64,000 nt of DNA from Sphaerolaimus hirsutus (Eukaryota; Nematoda; Chromadorea; Monhysterida; Sphaerolaimidae), in assembly GCA_964036195.1 (NCBI GenBank), contig OZ038454.1, forward strand, positions 8,742,001 through 8,806,000, given 5' to 3'. The notes beneath the pieces are model-generated. The model made no database searches. It saw only the letters and a program-made list of their open reading frames with translations, and was not told the DNA's origin. How positions within the stretch are numbered: position 1 is the stretch's first letter; every line of letters begins with the position of its first letter. Shown here piece after piece: positions 46,458-57,921 of this stretch. A program made the translations under genes and the position numbers.

Positions 46458-48232
46458 TCACAATAAAAACATGAAAAAACCACAAACCTGGGGGGGTGGG
46501 GGCTGTCCATCTTGCCATCTCCTCAGCCGTTCCGGATCGGTGTCCTGTCTTTGTGTCCTTTTTGTTCTGACCATTGTGTCCTTGTCTGGTGATTGTGGCC
46601 TGCTGGAAGGAGGGGGTCTGCTGCCAGGAGGGCACCTGAATCTGAGTGGTCTGAGTTGCTGATTGTCCACGTGTCGATCCACTATCTCTGTAATTACTGT
46701 CACTGATGTGGTCACCACTTCTGTCTGACTGCCCAGATTTTGCTCCACATTCAACCTGGTGGCATTCGGTGGTGCTGTTCTGGCCAGCACAGCTGCAGAT
46801 TCCGGGCACAGATGTCCCACTTGTAAGGATTGGCTGTTGGCTGTAGGTAGTGATATGGCCACCTTGGTTGTGTCTGTGTGAAAGGGGGGGGGGATAAGAG
46901 ATAAAAAACATATTGGCATTCGCTGGCGGACCATAGCAAATCCACAAAAAATGTGACATTCAACAGCAACATTAGCAAACATAAACAAAAATGACCAACC
47001 CTGGCTTCTGTCCACCAGTGCTACTTGACCGTGTCGTGGGTGGCAGAACATTGGGAACAGGCCTGAAATCCCTGACCCTTTCGATTGCTGGTGATGGCGG
47101 TACGCGTTGAACGTCAGCAACAAGCACCCTGTGTTTGTACAAGAATGTTTACACTTTTATTTGCCACATTTACTTCAATAATTCCCCTGACTAATTCCCC
47201 TGAAAAGTAATGAAATAAATCCCCGGGGGGTCTTACACTTTACATATTGTGGCATGTGGTTGAGTAAAAATAACCCCCTGGGGTCTTATTTGTGAAGCCA
47301 CCCCCACCAACCTTGCTATGGGTATGTCCACAGTTGACACACGCCCCCGTCCACGTCCGCGTCCGCGACCACACAGGGCAGCAGACCCGTCCACCTGCTT
47401 CACTTGCTCCAGCTCGGTCTGTGCCAGGAGCTCTGGCCTTCTTGGTGGCTGCTCGTCAGCACAGGGGGGGGTGTAGATCCCAGCTTTGACCACCGGCTTG
47501 ACAGCTGTCGGGCCTGTACAAAAAAGGTGACTAATGAATTTGTGTCACCAAAACATCAAACATTCACACAGGCCAAAACACTCCAAAAGTCCCATATTCC
47601 AACCCACCTGGCTTCCAGAAAGTGGACAGCGGTCCACCTGTAGATGCTTTAGCAGTGTGATTAGCTGCAACAACAGCAGCATACGTTCGCGCCGGTGCGT
47701 GTTGGGTGTTGGGGGTGGTGCTGACAGGTTTGGTGCTGACAGGTTTGGTGCTGGTGGATCCAGCAGAATCGATGATGTCTGGTGCCTGCAATATTTTGCA
47801 CAATGTTATACACCACAAATTCACAAATAATACCCCAGGGGTTTATTTTTTGCTCATCACATGTCACATGAAAAAAGTCTCTAAGAATCCAACTTCACTT
47901 TACATCACAGTTTTGAGGGGGAATTATTCAAGAGGGGGAATTTTTTCAATTGAAAACAAATATTCAAGAGAAAAGGAACCTTCTCACAACTACACAAAAG
48001 CTAAAATGAAAAACTAGCCTTGCTTTTGCTCTGAACCTCACTTTTCTTGCTGCCACACTGCTCCACTTTTGAGGTGCCAAACAGCAAGTGTAGCTCCTTG
48101 AATGCCTCCTTGAAAACCTCCACCAACTCCTGGGAGGTTTGACTGCCTTTGACAGTTACAAGCTCAAATAAGAGCTTCTGCCTGCTGCCAGTGCTGTCTT
48201 CCAGATTGTATGACAACACTCCACCGATTGTC
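44063..48232 (-). CDS. unknown Pro-rich multi-exon protein (5' exon not found)
   Basis: Exons on the minus strand: 48232-48037, 47785-47608, 47513-47312, 47128 to about 47000, about 46868-46488, 46373-46245, 46160-46047, 45932-45816, 45651-44281 and 44116-44063. Phases agree at all but the fourth/fifth junction, which has two possible models. The protein has an Arg/Gly run (RGRGRGRGR), an array of APAVPQ-type repeats (about 45540-45400), a KKRRCKKCK patch and a helical C-terminal region ending at a stop at 44063. The upstream phase shows that a further 5' exon exists to the right. No family is recognised. The order of modules suggests a scaffold or nucleic-acid-binding protein, an inference only. 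Confidence 0.55.
46430..46455. repeat. AC dinucleotide microsatellite
   Basis: About 12 AC units in an intron of the minus-strand Pro-rich gene. Confidence 0.85.
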
Positions 48233-48391
48233 CTGAGTGTGCAAAAAACATAAATATTAAATATAAAATCGTATAAAAGATGGTTATTGTTGCATTTTTC
48301 ATGTTTCTTTCTCTAAAAGTGTTCATTGGAACACCACATTGCTGTTTACACCTGTCAAATCGCCAGATCCAACGTAAACATATTATACTCG

Positions 48392-48577
48392 GATGACATT
48401 ACGCCATATATTTTTTCTGGAGGAAACACTCCATCATGACGTCATCACTTTCGTCCCGATCATCACACTTCGCCATCATGTCGTCTTCACCACGTCTTCC
48501 ATAAGTTCTCGGCTGGCCGTCTGCCAGCCGAAGACATAACCCCTATCTGTTTGTAGGGTATCGTATCTGCCGAGTAT
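48392..48577. repeat. TATACTCGG-ended element (family G) inside the Polinton
   Basis: TATACTCGG at the left pairs with CCGAGTATA at the right. The interior contains GGAAACACTCCATCATGACG, also present in the copy at about 63378-63645 outside the Polinton. Confidence 0.55.
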
Positions 48578-48620
48578 ACCAAGAAAACGTACAAACACTT
48601 TAATAATGGTGGAGTACTGT

Positions 48621-49430
48621 ATTACCCCTGTCGAATTGGCGGGGGCACTGGCAAAACGTACAAGTGCTTTGACATGTCGCCAAGGTGTAGCCTATGTTTT
48701 TTAAGTTTCGAAACTTTTATGGGAAGAATGCCAAAAAGTGAAAAAACGTATTGAATAGGGTCAAAACGCCAAAAATAAAAGGATTTTTGACCATGTAAAC
48801 TAAACACCAGGGGTAATTTGACAAAATATGGTAGAAAATAAAAAACACAATGTCGTATAATCACTTTTCAATCAAAGCAACCCCATCGACATAATAAAAA
48901 ACATCGATGTAAAAAACATCTGTAAACACATAGAAAAAGTCAAATGTGCTCTCCCCCCTCAAAATGTAGAAAAACGAAACCAGATAACATAATGCCAATG
49001 AATATGTAGGAATGTTTTCGCTCAAAAGGAATGTAACATACCTCAGACAAATGTATTATGTAATGTCGTGTATCCTAAATACACCTTCGCTTTCGCTGCA
49101 ACGAAAAGAAAAACAATTTTCAAATACCGGTTTTATCGTGTGTTAAGAAACACCACAAATAATTTTTCTGGAATACAAAACTAAACATCTAAAATACAAT
49201 AAAAACATCTAAAAAATGTACCGGCTGATATTTTTTGTCGTTTTCACCCTATTTGGTACGTTTTTTCATTTTTTGGCATTCTTCCCATAAAAGTTTCGAA
49301 ACCTTTAAAAAACAGGCTACACCTTGGCGACATGTCAAAGCATTTGCACATTTTACAGGCTACACCTTGGCGGCGTATCAAAGCATTTGCACCTTTTGCC
49401 AGTGTCCCACCAATTCGACAGGGGTAATTG
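48621..49430. repeat. inverted repeat flanking the promoter and first exon of the membrane-protein gene
   Basis: The left arm (48621 to about 48775) contains ATTACCCCTGTCGAATTGG and CATGTCGCCAAGGTGTAGCC. The right arm (about 49236-49430) carries their reverse complements, with one block (GGCTACACCTTGGCG) duplicated. About 450 bases lie between the arms. The signal-peptide exon overlaps the right arm. Confidence 0.7.
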
Positions 49431-52400
49431 AATGCTCCAGCGAAAGCTTCACACATGGAGATTTCAGAGTTGACCGAATTAAGAGCGAGTGGGGTGTGGC
49501 CGGCAAGCTACTATTGCCTGCAGAATTTTGTGATCTACATGTGCAGTTGAAGCCACGGTAGGTGTCTTACATGTACATTGTGTGGCTTTTTCGATGTTCA
49601 ACAACCTATCGTAAATTCTTGAAATAAGTTCCAGGGATTTTTTTCAGTCACCTACCGCAAACCCTTGAAAAAGTACAAAAGTGTTTATTTTCAATATCGT
49701 AAATCATCTAAATAAGACCCAGGGAATTTATTTTTCAACTAGCTACCGTAATTCCTCGAAATAAGCCCCAGCGAATTTATTATTTCCACAATCTACCGCA
49801 TTTGCTCGAAAAACGCCAACGTATTTATTTTCTCAATCTTTCAACAACCTACCATAATTGCTCGAAATAAGACCCAGGGAATTTATTTTTGCAACAATCT
49901 ACCGTAATACCTCGAAATAAACCCCAGGGAATTTATTTCTCAACCATCTACCATAATACCTCGAAATAAACCCCAGGGAATTAATTTTTTCAGCAATCTA
50001 CCGTAATACCTCGAAATAAGTCCCAGGGAATTTATTCTTTCAACAATTTGCTCGAAAAGCGACAACATATTTATTTTCAACAACCTACCATATTTCCTAG
50101 AATTAATCATTATCCTACCATATTTTCTCAAATTAAGCCAAGGGAATTTATTTTTCAAAGTAGAAACATTCAAAATTAGTATTTCAAGTGGGGGGATTTT
50201 AAGTAGAATTAATCCAAGTGAGTATAATTCGACGAAAAATAGCATACTTATCACATATCATGAAAACCACAACCTTTCAGCATTGGACCGAACACTCTGA
50301 TAGAATGCAAAAGTGGCAAACTCGAAATACCCTCCACGCACCTGCCCCTCAAATCGGACGATTGGCCAACATCCACATCCACTAGCACAGCAGCACCACC
50401 TGGCAGCACAACCACCCCACCGAGAAGAACCACAACTACAACAAGCCAATATGACATTGACTACTATGTTACAATGCCAGGGGACACAGTCACAATGTCC
50501 AAGGCGGTTGGTTTTTCAAACCTTTTAGTTTTATAGATGGGTTTTCACTGAAAAAGGTATGTATTTTGGTCACTCGTAGGTACACACATGTGAAGGCATG
50601 GAAAAAATAAAAAGTGACATTTCAATGCAACAAAAATTACTTGTCACTCAACATGTTGAACAAATGAAAACATTGCATGAGCTCAAGGATAATGGGTTGC
50701 ATATTCTGAAAAAAGCAGATAAGTGTGACGTTGATGGCAACCGTGTAGAGATGAATGAAAAATTAGAGCACTTTGAAAGCAGCCTTTTGTTGAAAATGGC
50801 GGAAACCAACAGCCACCTTTTGGAAAACGTTTCACACTGTGTTGGCTTGTATGAAAACAATGTCAATTCCATGGAAGAACTTTTGGGCAAAGTTGAACAG
50901 GTGTCACTTTCACATGTGTAAAATGATCTTTGAAGTGGTAAAAATAATGTAAAATAACATATAAACTACCAAATATTTTACCTCTATTTGATAGTTTACA
51001 TGTTATTTTACATTATTTTTACCACTTCAAAGATCATTTTACACATGTGAAAGTGACCCCAGGTGTCAAAGCACTGTGCCAATGATAAAAGATGTAATAC
51101 CGTGGAAATGAGCAACCATCTATTGGAAAACATTTCACATTGTGCTGGCTCATATCAAAACAATACAAATTCCATGGAGCAACTTTTGGTCAAAATTGAA
51201 CAGGTGTCACTTTCACATGTGTAAAACGATCTTTGAAGTGGTAAAAATAATGTAAAATAACATGTAAACTACCAAATATTTTACCTCTGTTTGGTAGTTT
51301 ACATGTTATTTTACACTATTTTTACCACTTCAAAGATCATTTTACACATGTGAAAGTGACCCCAGGTGTCAAAGTACTGTGCCAGTGATAAAAGATGTAA
51401 TATAGTGGAAATGAGCAACCATCTATTGGAAAACATTTCACATTGTGCTGGCTCACATCAAAACAATACAAATTCCATGGTGCAACTTTTGGGCAAAATT
51501 GAGCAGGTGTCACTTTCACATGTGTAAAATGATCTTTGAAGTGGTAAAAAATAATGTAAAATAACATGTAAACTACCAAATAGAAGCAGTAAAACCTTAC
51601 ATCTATTTAATAGTTAACATGCTATTTTACATTATTTTTACCACTTCAAACATCATTTTACACATGTGCAAGTGACCCCAGGTGTCAAAGCAATGTGCCA
51701 GTGATAAAACTACAGTGGAAATGAACAACCATCTATTGGAAAAGGTCTCACATTGTGCTGGCTTACATCGAAACAATACAAATTCCATGGAACAACTTTT
51801 GGCCAAAATTGAGCAAGTGTCACTTTCACTACATCAAAACAACACAAATTCAGTGGAACAACTGTTGGGCAAAATTGAGCAGGTGTCACTTTCACATGTG
51901 TAAAATGATTTTTGAAGTGGTAAAAGTGATGTAAAGTAAGATGTAAACTACCAAATAGAAGTACAAAAACCTTATCTCTACTTGATACTTTACATCTTAC
52001 TTTACATCACTTTTATTACTTCAAACATCATTTTACACATGTGAAAGTGACCCTAGGCGTCAAAGCAATACATCAATAATAGCAAAGAAAACATGGCACA
52101 TTTGATAAACAATGACCTAAACATTCTGAAAAACCTCAATAGCATGGAAACCAGCATTGAGAGCACCCTTTCAACCATGATGGAAAAATACAGTGCACAC
52201 ATTGTGGAAAAACTGGCAGTACAAAACAACATTATCACTGCTCCAACAGTGGCTGCAGCAATGGTATGTACATAAGGTTTTTTCTATAAAAGCTTTTCAA
52301 CATTCAAAACCTTGTTTTAGGACAATGACATCCATCATGAGAAACTGGAAAGCAGAACGCAAGCATTTTTGGATAAGGTTGAAAGGATGCTTCAAAAACA

Positions 52401-54112
52401 CTTAAATCCAATCACTTCACACTTGAGCCAGAATCATAGAGATGTCCAAAACAGTCTGGTAAAAATTATTTACATTTCTTTATTTATATTTCTTATGCAA
52501 AATTTAAAAATGTTCTACATATGCAGATTTCCATGAATAAAAACATTCTACATGTGAATCACACTGTACAATGCATGTTTACATCAATGTGCAATAGCTT
52601 TTTGGAAATAAATGCCACAATGCATAAGGCAGAGGTGTGTACATGACATGCTTCTTTATTTTTCACACAAAAAAGTTTTCAACACAAAAAAAGCTTTCAA
52701 AGTGCAGTTGCAACATTCATGCGAATGTGACACATTGTGGGCAAACGAATTTGAAGAAATCAAAAACAAAATGGATACCATTCTACAGTATATCGAGCAC
52801 AAAACCACCCTGACAACCATGTCAGAAAAACATTCAACAGAATCTATACCTTCTACTGTGAAACCTCCAACAGAATCTATGCCTTCTACTGTGAAGCCTT
52901 CAACAGAATCTATGCCTTCCACTGTGAAACCAGACGTGGTGACCAAAAGACAGCACCAAACAGAACCCATCAAAAAATCTACTTTTAATATGTTGAATGA
53001 CATGGGCATGGCAGAATCTTTTCAGAAGACAGTCGACATGTCAAGTATCATTCAAAAAACATCTGAAAACATGTATGATGAAACAGCCAGAAAAATCATG
53101 ATGGAGAAAATGGCCACTTTTGAAAAAAATCTTTACATGGAGCTGGATGATAAATTCCAAAAACTTTATCATGTAATCTTTGAATATAAAAAATTATCAT
53201 GAAAACCCCTTTTATTTTATATTCAAATCTCAGACGCAAATGATCCAGCTTGGCTTCATTGTGCTATTTGGCTGTCTCACATTGGTGTTTGCCATTGCCA
53301 TTTTTTTTGGATACAGAATATATGTGAAAAACGATAGGAATGTGGTCAATGACCCGGAACGAGCACAATTGTGAGTTCTGGGATCTTGGATTGATTGGAA
53401 TTGGGATTGGGATAGGATCTCTGATCGGAATTGGGATCAACATGTTTTGATATGGCACATTGGAATCTATTGGAGTTTACGTTTTGGCAGTCGGAATTTT
53501 TTACGGCTTTGGAATTGATATGTAGCACACAAAAACCAAAACGTAGGCACACCACGACAACGGCAACAACGACAACGGAAAGAACAAATGATGCCTTTGA
53601 CAGCACCTTTCAGATACCAACAACAAGCATGGCCGTTAGTTTACATATTTTAGATGCTATATGGTAAAAGTTTGGGTTACCAACCCCTAAACCCCCCCCC
53701 CAAACCGCCCCACTATCTATCTATACCGGAGGCCACTCAGCCATCTATCAATCCCGAAGGCCACTCAGCCATCTATCGACCCCCCCGAGACAAAAGTTTG
53801 GGTTACCAACCCCTAAACCCCCCCCCCCCAAACCGCCCCACTATCTATCTATACCGGAGGCCACTCAGTCATCTATCAATCCTGGAGACAAAGTTTTCAG
53901 CTACCTCTCTCTAAACCCACAAACCGACAAATAAAACCTCATACAATTATAACGAACCTTTTCAACATAAAAAAAACATTCAGGAATCTCCATCCTACCA
54001 GGCGGCACAAAAACAAAGAAATGACATAAGGGCTGCTGTCGTAATGAATATGAATCGCATGTACGTGGAGGCAATGAATGAAGAGGATTTAGAAACGTCA
54101 AATGGTCTGTGA
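49216..54112 (+). CDS. type I membrane protein with duplicated coiled-coil exons, 14 exons
   Basis: Exons: 49216-49255, 49422-49557, 50281-50506, 50580-50900, 51063-51203, 51366-51506, 51682-51882, 52057-52263, 52321-52458, 52527-52634, 52708-53172, 53234-53370, 53526-53634, 53984-54112 (832 codons, all phases agree). Exon 1 encodes a hydrophobic signal peptide (MYRLIFFVVFTLF). Next come a small Cys-containing domain, a Thr/Pro-rich mucin-like stretch, then four homologous units of about 47 residues with paired Cys, an N-glycosylation sequon (NNT) and heptad-like spacing. Further helical segments and a TVKPxTESMPS repeat precede one membrane span (LGFIVLFGCLTLVFAIAIFF) and a cytoplasmic tail of about 100 residues. 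This architecture suits a virion envelope, attachment or fibre protein, but no fusion-protein family is recognised. Confidence 0.75.
50901..52056 (+). repeat. tandem exon-intron duplication with hairpin introns
   Basis: Introns 50901-51062, 51204-51365, 51507-51681 and 51883-52056 each begin GTGTCACTTTCACATGTG and end CACATGTG(A/C)AAGTGACCC(C/T)AG. In each, the two halves are reverse complements over about 70 bases per arm, with a loop of about 10 bases or more. The flanks are AGGTGTCA on both sides of the first two (last acceptor copy AGGCGTCA). The intervening exons are 141, 141 and 201 bases, all phase 0. Confidence 0.92.
53635..53983 (+). repeat. family F repeat filling an intron of the membrane-protein gene
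   Basis: Two near-identical blocks of AAAGTTTGGGTTACCAACCC followed by C runs and CTATCTATACCGGAGGCCAC, about 120 bases apart. They are related to the repeats at 1700-2660. Confidence 0.65.
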
Positions 54113-56180
54113 AAAAACACTTGCATACGATTCTTAACCGATACAAGAAATATGAGTGTATAATTCGTTGAAAAATTACGATTCTTTTCTAACCATTGAC
54201 TCCGCACATGTTAGTTGACATTGGCACCAACGTCAACCGATTCCGGTCCCAAAACCAAGCATGTTGACAAACAAACGATTGACCTTCATATACAAGCTTG
54301 GAATCGGGACCAGAATCAGTTGACATTTGTGCCAATGTCAACTAACATGTGTGGGGCCATTGCTACACATTATTTCTTCAACAATTTTCCATATTGACAC
54401 TCATATTTCTTGTCCATAATCATGGCAACCTTTGCTTATTATACTTCAGAAATGTGTGAGATTCCGCTCGGCCAACCGTCCAAAGTCGCTCTGTGCCGCT
54501 TGCCAGCGTCAAGCCGCTCTTAAATACCCCCAGAGCAGACTGTTTACTAATTTTTTCTATCTTTTAGGGGGGGGACATAGAAAACCGGATTTTAACAAAA
54601 TTAGAAAAATCCAAAAATTCGTTTTGTCAGTAGTGGCCGATTTTCAATATCCATATTTTTGATAAACCCCCAGTGTTGGCAAATCAAAACGTCTATAAAC
54701 GTTTCAAAGACAACAAGAAAAAATGAGTTTTTCAATTAAAAAGTTTGAACGAAAACATTAAAAACTTCGCATAAAAACGTTTTTGACATGACGATTTGCC
54801 TCAGTATTTTCTGTATTCCGAGCTGAAAACGTTCCGTTTTTTATTTATTTCAATACCTTTTATTCACTTAACTTTTCAATGTGTTTTATGCATTTTATTT
54901 TTATTCAGTTTCTATGTTTTATCAATATTTGTATCGTCTATTTATTTACTAAGCATTTCCAGCCTTTATTTAAAACAGTTTTAAATGAAACAATCTGCAT
55001 CACATTGAAATGCATTCTAAAACACGCTCCATTGAAAAAATATTTACCAGCATCAGGAGCAAAATCTTGACACTTGAACATCGTATATACCATTGCGAGA
55101 CAAAGCACCCATGGGGCTTAATTTGATCGCAATGCAGAAACGTTCACATGAGTCAATATTCATGTAAAATCAAGGTGAATTGTTTCGAAGATGTTGTAAT
55201 AGTCACGACCTTCGAAACAATTCACCTTGATTTTACATGAATATTGACCCATGTGAACGTTTCTGCATTCCGATCAAATTAAGTCCCATGGGTGTTTTCT
55301 GATCAAATAAAACCCCATGGGTGCTTTATGTGACGACGATATACAAGACTCAACATCGACCATCCCAAAATCAACATGTGTAGATGGAAACACACCGTAT
55401 CAAAAAATGATACACCCAAGGCCATAATAGCGACTTAACATACATAATGTTATTACTTTGGGGGAGGGCGGGCAGTCCCAAAAATTATCGGATCTGTCAG
55501 ATTAGGACATCATGTAATTTGTCCAAAGTAGGTAGTGTCGCACCGACGCGCTCATGTCAAACGGCCGCCGCCCCGCCGTCAAGGCCACACAATCAAACTT
55601 TTAAACTTATGCCTATCTTAAATGCCCCACAAAAATGGAAAGTTGTTTCCTTTTTTATACAATTTTTAGAATTTTACAATAGTCTATATACAAAAAACCT
55701 TCTCATTTTGAATATAAAAAAACGACTTTTATATACATTATTTTTCACCCCCCCAAAAGTATTTCAACAAAAAAGTTGTGAATACTATATATGTAAACAT
55801 ATAGAACACTCATTGCCCTTTGAATAGGAAAAAATACAAACGGCTCCTGTTTACACTGAACAAAACGCTGCATCGCTCTCTAAAACAAACTTTAATTAAA
55901 ACTGCACATGTAGTGTACCGGTGCGACCAGCACAGTCTGGCCCTAGGCATTTAGAACCAGTTTTTCGTGACGGCGAAATTTTGCCGCAGCGCAGCGGACG
56001 GACGGACAGAACGTAACTTTTTATAAATCCCCCCTCCACAAAACAACCGCCATCTTTAAAAATTGTAAAAAATGGAGCAGCGATTGCCGGTAAAAACCAT
56101 TTACCCATTCACTTGCAGTTTCACTCCTAGAATCAATTACTAAATAGGTAAAGACAAAGTCTGGGTGTCCCATTTAAAAA
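54113..56180. other. gap with foldbacks, no supported gene
   Basis: Contains a foldback at about 54210-54350 (AGTTGACATTGGCACCAACG with its reverse complement), another with about 90-base arms at 55104-55296 (GAAACGTTCACATGAGTCAA and mirror), and AT-rich DNA. Short frames here look like chance. Confidence 0.45.
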
Positions 56181-57823
56181 ATGACATCACTGAAGTTGAA
56201 CATAAATAGAAAGTCTAAATCTCAACTACACAAAAATCAGAGTTTACAAGCTCTAACTTTCCATGAAATGTCTCTGAAAACAGCTGTCTATAGTCTGGTC
56301 ACAGTCCCAGATCCTGTAAAATGTGGAACAAAGTGTCAAACATCATGTAAAATGTCATGTAAAATGCAACTTTTCATGAAGTTTACCATGCTAACATGTA
56401 CAACTCCATGAAACAGTGACACTTTACATGACACTTTACATCACATTTGGCAGTTGGCACTACATTTCATAGAATTTGGGACAGACCCCAGGCCACAATC
56501 CAATCAACCATTCTTCCCGACACGGGCAAAATACAGTTGGAACATAATGGCATGGCTGTGCAGATAGAGGTTTGTTCGTTCTTCATCACATCAGTTGGTC
56601 GTCCTTGTGAATTCATCTGCGGTATGTGGTGTGTTTTTCAGATTTTCAAAACGGTGGTTGTAGAGAATGTACAACAGACAGAAGTAAACATTTATGTTCC
56701 AAAAAGATTCATGGAACACCTAGCAGTGACACTTACACCATCGCAAATTGACACACTTATTTCCACCTGTGTGAAAAAGTTATTGCACGATCAAGATCGT
56801 AAGTTACATTGTTTCTCGACTGGCCCCCATGTTACACTTTTTTTATTTCACATTCACTCAAACAGATTTATATTTGCTGGGTCGCCGCCGCCCCAGCCCC
56901 CTTAGAGATGGCAAAACCATGCCCAAATTTAGGATAAAAATACCGGAAAACATGGATTTTGCATTCACACACCCTGTATATAGAGACGACCCTGCAAAAT
57001 CAAGAGAAACAGTCATTGATTTTGCACAAAGGTGTCGACACTATATCGATGCAGAATATCTTACAAGTTTGTTCTTTTTTAACATCACCAAGGTTACACC
57101 CGCGGCAAAATAAAAACCGTGTAAACGTTGCATGTGCAGGAGACATGCCCGACAACATTGTCGGCTGGTCTTGCAAAGTTTTGAAAATCTTGGACCGCAA
57201 TGAATTGGCAGAAAATTTGGAAAATAGGCGGTCCATGGACAATTTCATGAATTTCACACTCAAAAATCAATGTGTGATTACGGAAAATGGTGAAATTATC
57301 CACACGTCAGTTGATAATCCCACTTATTTATGAATCATTTTCATTATAAAAAACACATTTTCACCCCCCCATTTTCCAGGTGCAAGTATTGTGAGGGCAC
57401 CAAGAAAAATCGGCCCATGCTACATGTCCCATATCTCATTTGCACAGGGTGCTTTTCGCATGAGCCCCTGAAAATACCGAGGGAATTGCTTCCCTTTGTG
57501 CAATTTAATTGGCGCCATGTTGACAAACTTGTAGAAAAAGGCAATTCTGCCCAAAAAAGAAAAATAACCACCCCTCTTGTCGAGCACCATAGGCATGACA
57601 AAATTCAAAAAAGGTCGGGGCTCATGCATAACGTACTACCTTTATAAAATACCGTATTTAAAAATTCAAATACGCTCCGCCCACCCCACGCAGAATGCAT
57701 GAGGCCGCATTCAAACGTACGGTGCAGAAATTTGCAGTTTCAAAATCCACCCAGACAAAGTCCAAATATTTGGAGAATGTGTCTAGTGATTTTCAGAAAA
57801 AACCTGTGAAAAAATGCATGTAA
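56181..57823 (+). CDS. unknown 360-residue zinc-ribbon protein, 7 exons
   Basis: Exons 56181-56297, 56492-56569, 56642-56798, 56866-57066, 57140-57305, 57380-57613 and 57694-57823 join in frame. The last junction uses a weak donor (AGGTCGGG). Two CxxC pairs (CKYC and CTGC, about 18 residues apart) brought together in exon 6 make a zinc-ribbon candidate. The C terminus is Lys-rich. The N-terminal two thirds has regular helix and strand patterning (VTLTPSQIDTLISTCVKKLL) but no family I know. Intron 1 (56298-56491) is a family A palindromic repeat. It is the last gene before the right terminal repeat; a poly(A) signal is at 57866. A transcription-factor-like role is possible but only inferred. 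Confidence 0.65.
56298..56491 (+). repeat. palindromic family A repeat that is intron 1 of the zinc-ribbon gene
   Basis: It starts GTCACAGTCCCAGATCCTGTAAAATG and finishes CATAGAATTTGGGACAGACCCCAG. The inner blocks GTAAAATGTCATGTAAAATG and GACACTTTACATGACACTTTACAT are mirrored. The same family forms adducin introns at 2886-3061 and 1074-1230. Confidence 0.75.
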
Positions 57824-57921
57824 TGCCATTGTCTGGCCTGTATTTTTTTCGTCTATCAATATTTCAATAAAAAATGCCTCTTCTATCATTCCATAAAAAA
57901 AAGCCACAAAAATTACCTATA

